Positions 5,422-7,359 of a stretch of 7,359 nucleotides of DNA are shown here, piece by piece. Both the position numbers and the translations under genes were made by a program. Within the stretch, counting starts at the first letter, position 1, and every line of letters begins with the position of its first letter. Under the pieces are notes generated by a model that saw only the letters and a program-made list of their open reading frames with translations, searched no databases and had not been told where the DNA came from. This DNA is from Anaerolineales bacterium (GTDB taxonomy: Bacteria > Chloroflexota > Anaerolineae > Anaerolineales > UBA6663): the NCBI GenBank assembly GCA_017999235.1, contig JAGOBN010000192.1:1-7359 (forward strand), written 5' to 3'.

Positions 5422-6063
5422 ATGTTAAATAATCTATTTGGACGCCGGGATGATGAGAATCGCATCCGCCAGGAGGGCCGGCTGCCGCCCGGCCAGGCGC
5501 TGACCAACCGCTTCCCGGTCCTGCACTACGGGCCGGTGCCGCCCTTCAACGCGGCTGCCTGGGACCTGCGCGTCTTTGGCGAGGTGGAGCAGGAAGTGGT
5601 CTGGACCTGGGAAGCCTTCAACCAACTCCCGCGCACCACGGTCAAGATGGACCTGCACTGCGTGACGCGCTGGAGCAAGTTCGACACCGCCTGGGAAGGG
5701 GTAGCGCTCAAGACGCTAATCGCTGAAGGCGTGATCAAACTCAAGCCGACGGCGAAGTATCTGCTGCAACATTGCGAATACGGCTTTACCGTCAACGTGC
5801 CGCTGGACGTGGCGCTGGCGCCCAATTTTCTGTTGGCCACGCACTTTGACGGCCAACCGCTGACGCCCGACCACGGCTATCCGCTGCGCGGCGTCGTCGG
5901 CCACATCCCCGGCGCCGACCACAAGACCCCTTATCTATGGAAGGGCGGCAAGTGGCTGCGCGGTTTGGAGTTTTTGGCGCGGGATCGACTGGGGTTCTGG
6001 GAACAGGCCGGCTACCACAATGAGGCCGATGTCTGGAAAGAGGAGCGCTTCGCGTACGGCTAA
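5422..6063 (+). CDS. Cytoplasmic sulfite-oxidase-like molybdopterin oxidoreductase
   Basis: This 213-residue protein is a compact member of the sulfite oxidase/YedY (MsrP) molybdopterin fold. Cys80 in DLHCVTRWSKFD (77-88) is the expected thiolate ligand of molybdenum. Other family landmarks follow: WEGV (about 90-93); the stretch after the cofactor Cys with YGFTVNVPLDVAL; PDHGYPLRGVV; and KGGKWLRGLEF. The C-terminal GFWEQAGYHNEADVWKEERF is the hallmark of short proteins usually annotated sulfite oxidase-like oxidoreductase. Unlike MsrP/YedY it has no twin-arginine signal peptide; its N-terminus is only MLNNLFGRRDDEN, so it should be cytoplasmic. It also lacks the haem and dimerisation domains of animal sulfite oxidase. 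The redox partner and substrate are unknown. It has a strong Shine-Dalgarno, follows the phosphoribosyltransferase by 78 bp, and is closed by a strong terminator, so it may be co-transcribed or have a weak promoter in the gap. Confidence 0.9.
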   Translation: MLNNLFGRRDDENRIRQEGRLPPGQALTNRFPVLHYGPVPPFNAAAWDLRVFGEVEQEVVWTWEAFNQLPRTTVKMDLHCVTRWSKFDTAWEGVALKTLIAEGVIKLKPTAKYLLQHCEYGFTVNVPLDVALAPNFLLATHFDGQPLTPDHGYPLRGVVGHIPGADHKTPYLWKGGKWLRGLEFLARDRLGFWEQAGYHNEADVWKEERFAYG

Positions 6064-6083
6064 CCGCCCGCGCGGCGCCGCGT

Positions 6084-6117
6084 GAGCCGAGGCCCAGCCG
6101 CCTCGGCTCTTTTTGTT
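6084..6117 (+). terminator. Strong intrinsic terminator after the molybdoenzyme gene
   Basis: A perfect 10-bp stem, GAGCCGAGGC (6084-6093) with GCCTCGGCTC (6100-6109), closes a 6-nt loop (CCAGCC) and is followed by TTTTTGTT. This is a textbook rho-independent terminator for + strand transcripts. Its T-run overlaps the TAA stop of the convergent hydrolase gene (6116-6118). In the minus direction no T-run follows the stem, so it should act mainly on the + strand. Confidence 0.92.
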
Positions 6118-6949
6118 AAACCGGCGCGCCGGCGTCCACGGAGCGCAAAAAATCCAGCACCACGTGGTTAAACACTTCCGGCTGATCAATCGGGGTGGCA
6201 TGGCCGGAGTCCGCGATCACCACACGCCGCGCGCCGGCGATGCCGGCCGCCAACGCCTCCCCGGCGGCGCGCGGCACCGTCGTGTCGCGGTCCCCCAGCA
6301 CCACCAGCGTCGGGCAGCGCAGGGTGCCCAGGCCCGGCCGGGCGTCAAAACGCCGGATCGCCAGCAGCGCCTGCCAATAGGTGCCGCGCGCGTTCCGGCT
6401 CAAACTGGCGACCGTGGCGGCGCGCAGCGGGGCCTGCTCCGGCTTGGGGAAGAGGCCGGCGGCGATAAACCCCGCCAGGGCGGCGCGCGACCCGAAGGCC
6501 AGCAGCCACAAGCGCCGCGCCAGCCGGCCCACCCCGCCGGCGCCGGCCGGCCGATAGCGGGCAAAAGTATTCACCAGCGTCAACGAGCGCACCTGTTCCG
6601 GAAACAGGATCCCCAGCGCCAGGGCCACCGCGCCCCCTAAAGACAAACCGACCACGTGGGCCGGCCCGCCCAACTCAACCAGCAGGCGGGCCACATCCCC
6701 GGCCATGGCCGGCACCGTCAGCCGGCCGCGATAGGGCGATTGCCCGTGGCCGCGCAGATCCACGCTGATAGTTTGATAGCGGGCGCTGAACGCCGGCACC
6801 TGCAGCTCCCAATCGTCGGCGTTGGAGCCGAGGCCATGCAGAAAGATGACGGGCGCGCCGCCGCGCCTGGCCTCTCCCGGCGCCGCCGCCGGAGAGGGGG
6901 CCGCCGCCAGGTAGCGCATCCGAAAACCGTTGATCTCAGCGAAGGGCAT
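6116..6949 (-). CDS. Alpha/beta hydrolase
   Basis: This 277-residue soluble enzyme of the alpha/beta hydrolase fold has all the expected marks. HGLGS (38-42) is the oxyanion-hole loop, DLRGHGQS (64-71) is the classic post-strand motif, and GLSLGG (101-106) is the nucleophile elbow with Ser103. GDRDTTVP carries the acid, most likely Asp222, and DSGHATPID carries His250, completing a Ser-Asp-His triad. The cap region (about 130-200) is Arg/Ala-rich and holds the substrate-selecting part. There is an Ala/Pro-rich insert at 15-33 before the first core strand. Relatives include esterases, lactonases such as 3-oxoadipate enol-lactonase, and C-C hydrolases; specificity cannot be told. No signal peptide is seen. 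It starts 14 bp after the DUF429 gene with no clear Shine-Dalgarno, suggesting co-transcription and dependence on upstream translation. Confidence 0.9.
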   Translation of the reverse strand: MPFAEINGFRMRYLAAAPSPAAAPGEARRGGAPVIFLHGLGSNADDWELQVPAFSARYQTISVDLRGHGQSPYRGRLTVPAMAGDVARLLVELGGPAHVVGLSLGGAVALALGILFPEQVRSLTLVNTFARYRPAGAGGVGRLARRLWLLAFGSRAALAGFIAAGLFPKPEQAPLRAATVASLSRNARGTYWQALLAIRRFDARPGLGTLRCPTLVVLGDRDTTVPRAAGEALAAGIAGARRVVIADSGHATPIDQPEVFNHVVLDFLRSVDAGAPV

Positions 6950-6963
6950 AGCGGCGCAGAGGG

Positions 6964-7359
6964 CTAGCGATATCGCGCCTTGAAGTCGGCGGGCGCGATG
7001 GGCAGGATAATCTCGCCCTCGACGGGATCACCGACGGCGGTGACGGCTTCCGGCTGGCGCACCGCTAGAAAGGCCGTGTACGCCGCCATCAGCGCGTCCA
7101 ATTCGTCGTGCGTGCGCAGACCGGGGAAAACCAGGGTCCCCTCCCGCAGGTGATGGCGGGTGAGTTCCTCCACCGCGTCCATCGGGTCCGGCACATCCAC
7201 CCCTTCGTCGTAGAGCACAATCTGGCGCTGGAGCCGGCCTTCCAGCGTGTCCTTGCGCAGCGGGCGATGTCCCAGCCGGACCGTGAAGCCGCCATGCGGA
7301 TAAACTTCCAGAAACACGCGGGGCGCGCCCCGGCCGCTGGCGGCTCCAGAGGCCACAGG
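6964..7359 (-). CDS. DUF429 family protein, C-terminal part (partial)
   Basis: The gene runs off the right window edge; 131 codons plus the TAG stop at 6964-6966 are visible. The segment matches the C-terminal half of DUF429 proteins: FLEVYPHGGF near the left of the fragment, RKDTLEGRLQRQIVL after it, then DELDALMAAYTAFL, and GDPVEGEIILPI near the end. DUF429 is a predicted RNase H-like nuclease family with acidic active-site residues (by family knowledge), and the EVYP and DELDA elements seen here carry such acids. The N-terminal strand with the first catalytic Asp is outside the window. The GTG at 7354-7356 is internal rather than a start, because the family is about twice this length. It lies just upstream of the alpha/beta hydrolase and probably in the same operon. 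The biological role is unknown. Confidence 0.8.
   Translation of the reverse strand, partial: PVASGAASGRGAPRVFLEVYPHGGFTVRLGHRPLRKDTLEGRLQRQIVLYDEGVDVPDPMDAVEELTRHHLREGTLVFPGLRTHDELDALMAAYTAFLAVRQPEAVTAVGDPVEGEIILPIAPADFKARYR

Noticed and set aside
6071..6082. CGCGGCGCCGCG 12-bp palindrome before the terminator
   Set aside because: GC-only palindromes of this size are expected often at this base composition, and it has no link to a promoter or partner site.

Overview
The window is a GC-rich (roughly two-thirds G+C, by eye), densely coded stretch of a bacterial chromosome. Gene families and style point to a Chloroflexota bacterium, probably the Anaerolineae/Caldilineae side. The pointers are an ArsR-type regulator with DUF2087 domains, a short sulfite-oxidase-like molybdoenzyme, a DUF429 protein, an Ig-like/zinc-ribbon membrane protein beside an ABC exporter, and very frequent GCCGGC palindromes. 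This assignment is inference; no rRNA or marker gene is present. I see no mobile element, CRISPR array, tRNA or rRNA, and no gene-free gap above about 160 bases.

Left block (2-1790, + strand): the last codons of an ABC transporter ATPase, its ABC-2 type permease (111-905), and a secreted-domain/membrane/zinc-ribbon protein (909-1730) form one operon. It ends at a good intrinsic terminator (1758-1790).

Second block (1784-3421, + strand): a sigma70-like promoter (TTGCGT, 17 bp, TATGAT) drives a one-pass membrane protein of unknown function (1842-2519) with a four-fold VPVxxx repeat. Its stop overlaps (ATGA) the start of a SAM-dependent methyltransferase with a C-terminal Trm112-like zinc ribbon (2516-3421).

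Middle (3405-4788): on the minus strand lies a 407-residue regulator made of two complete ArsR-HTH + DUF2087 modules in a single chain. It converges on the methyltransferase with a 17-bp overlap of the coding ends. Its promoter is full consensus (TTGACA, 16 bp, TATAAT), and an 18-bp near-perfect palindrome sits over the -10/start region, which suggests autorepression. The large upstream extension of the open frame is spurious because it lies upstream of this promoter.

Right block: divergent from the regulator is an APRT-like purine phosphoribosyltransferase (4789-5343), followed by a cytoplasmic sulfite-oxidase-like molybdopterin oxidoreductase (5422-6063) and a textbook terminator (6084-6117). 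Converging from the right are a DUF429 protein (6964 to the window edge, partial) and an alpha/beta hydrolase (6116-6949), probably one operon.

Most of the window is ordinary housekeeping or transport content. The parts most worth a second look are the single-chain double ArsR-DUF2087 regulator with its palindromic operator, the VPVxxx repeat protein coupled to a zinc-ribbon methyltransferase, and the over-represented GCCGGC palindrome. I do not see convincing evidence for a wholly new multi-gene system.
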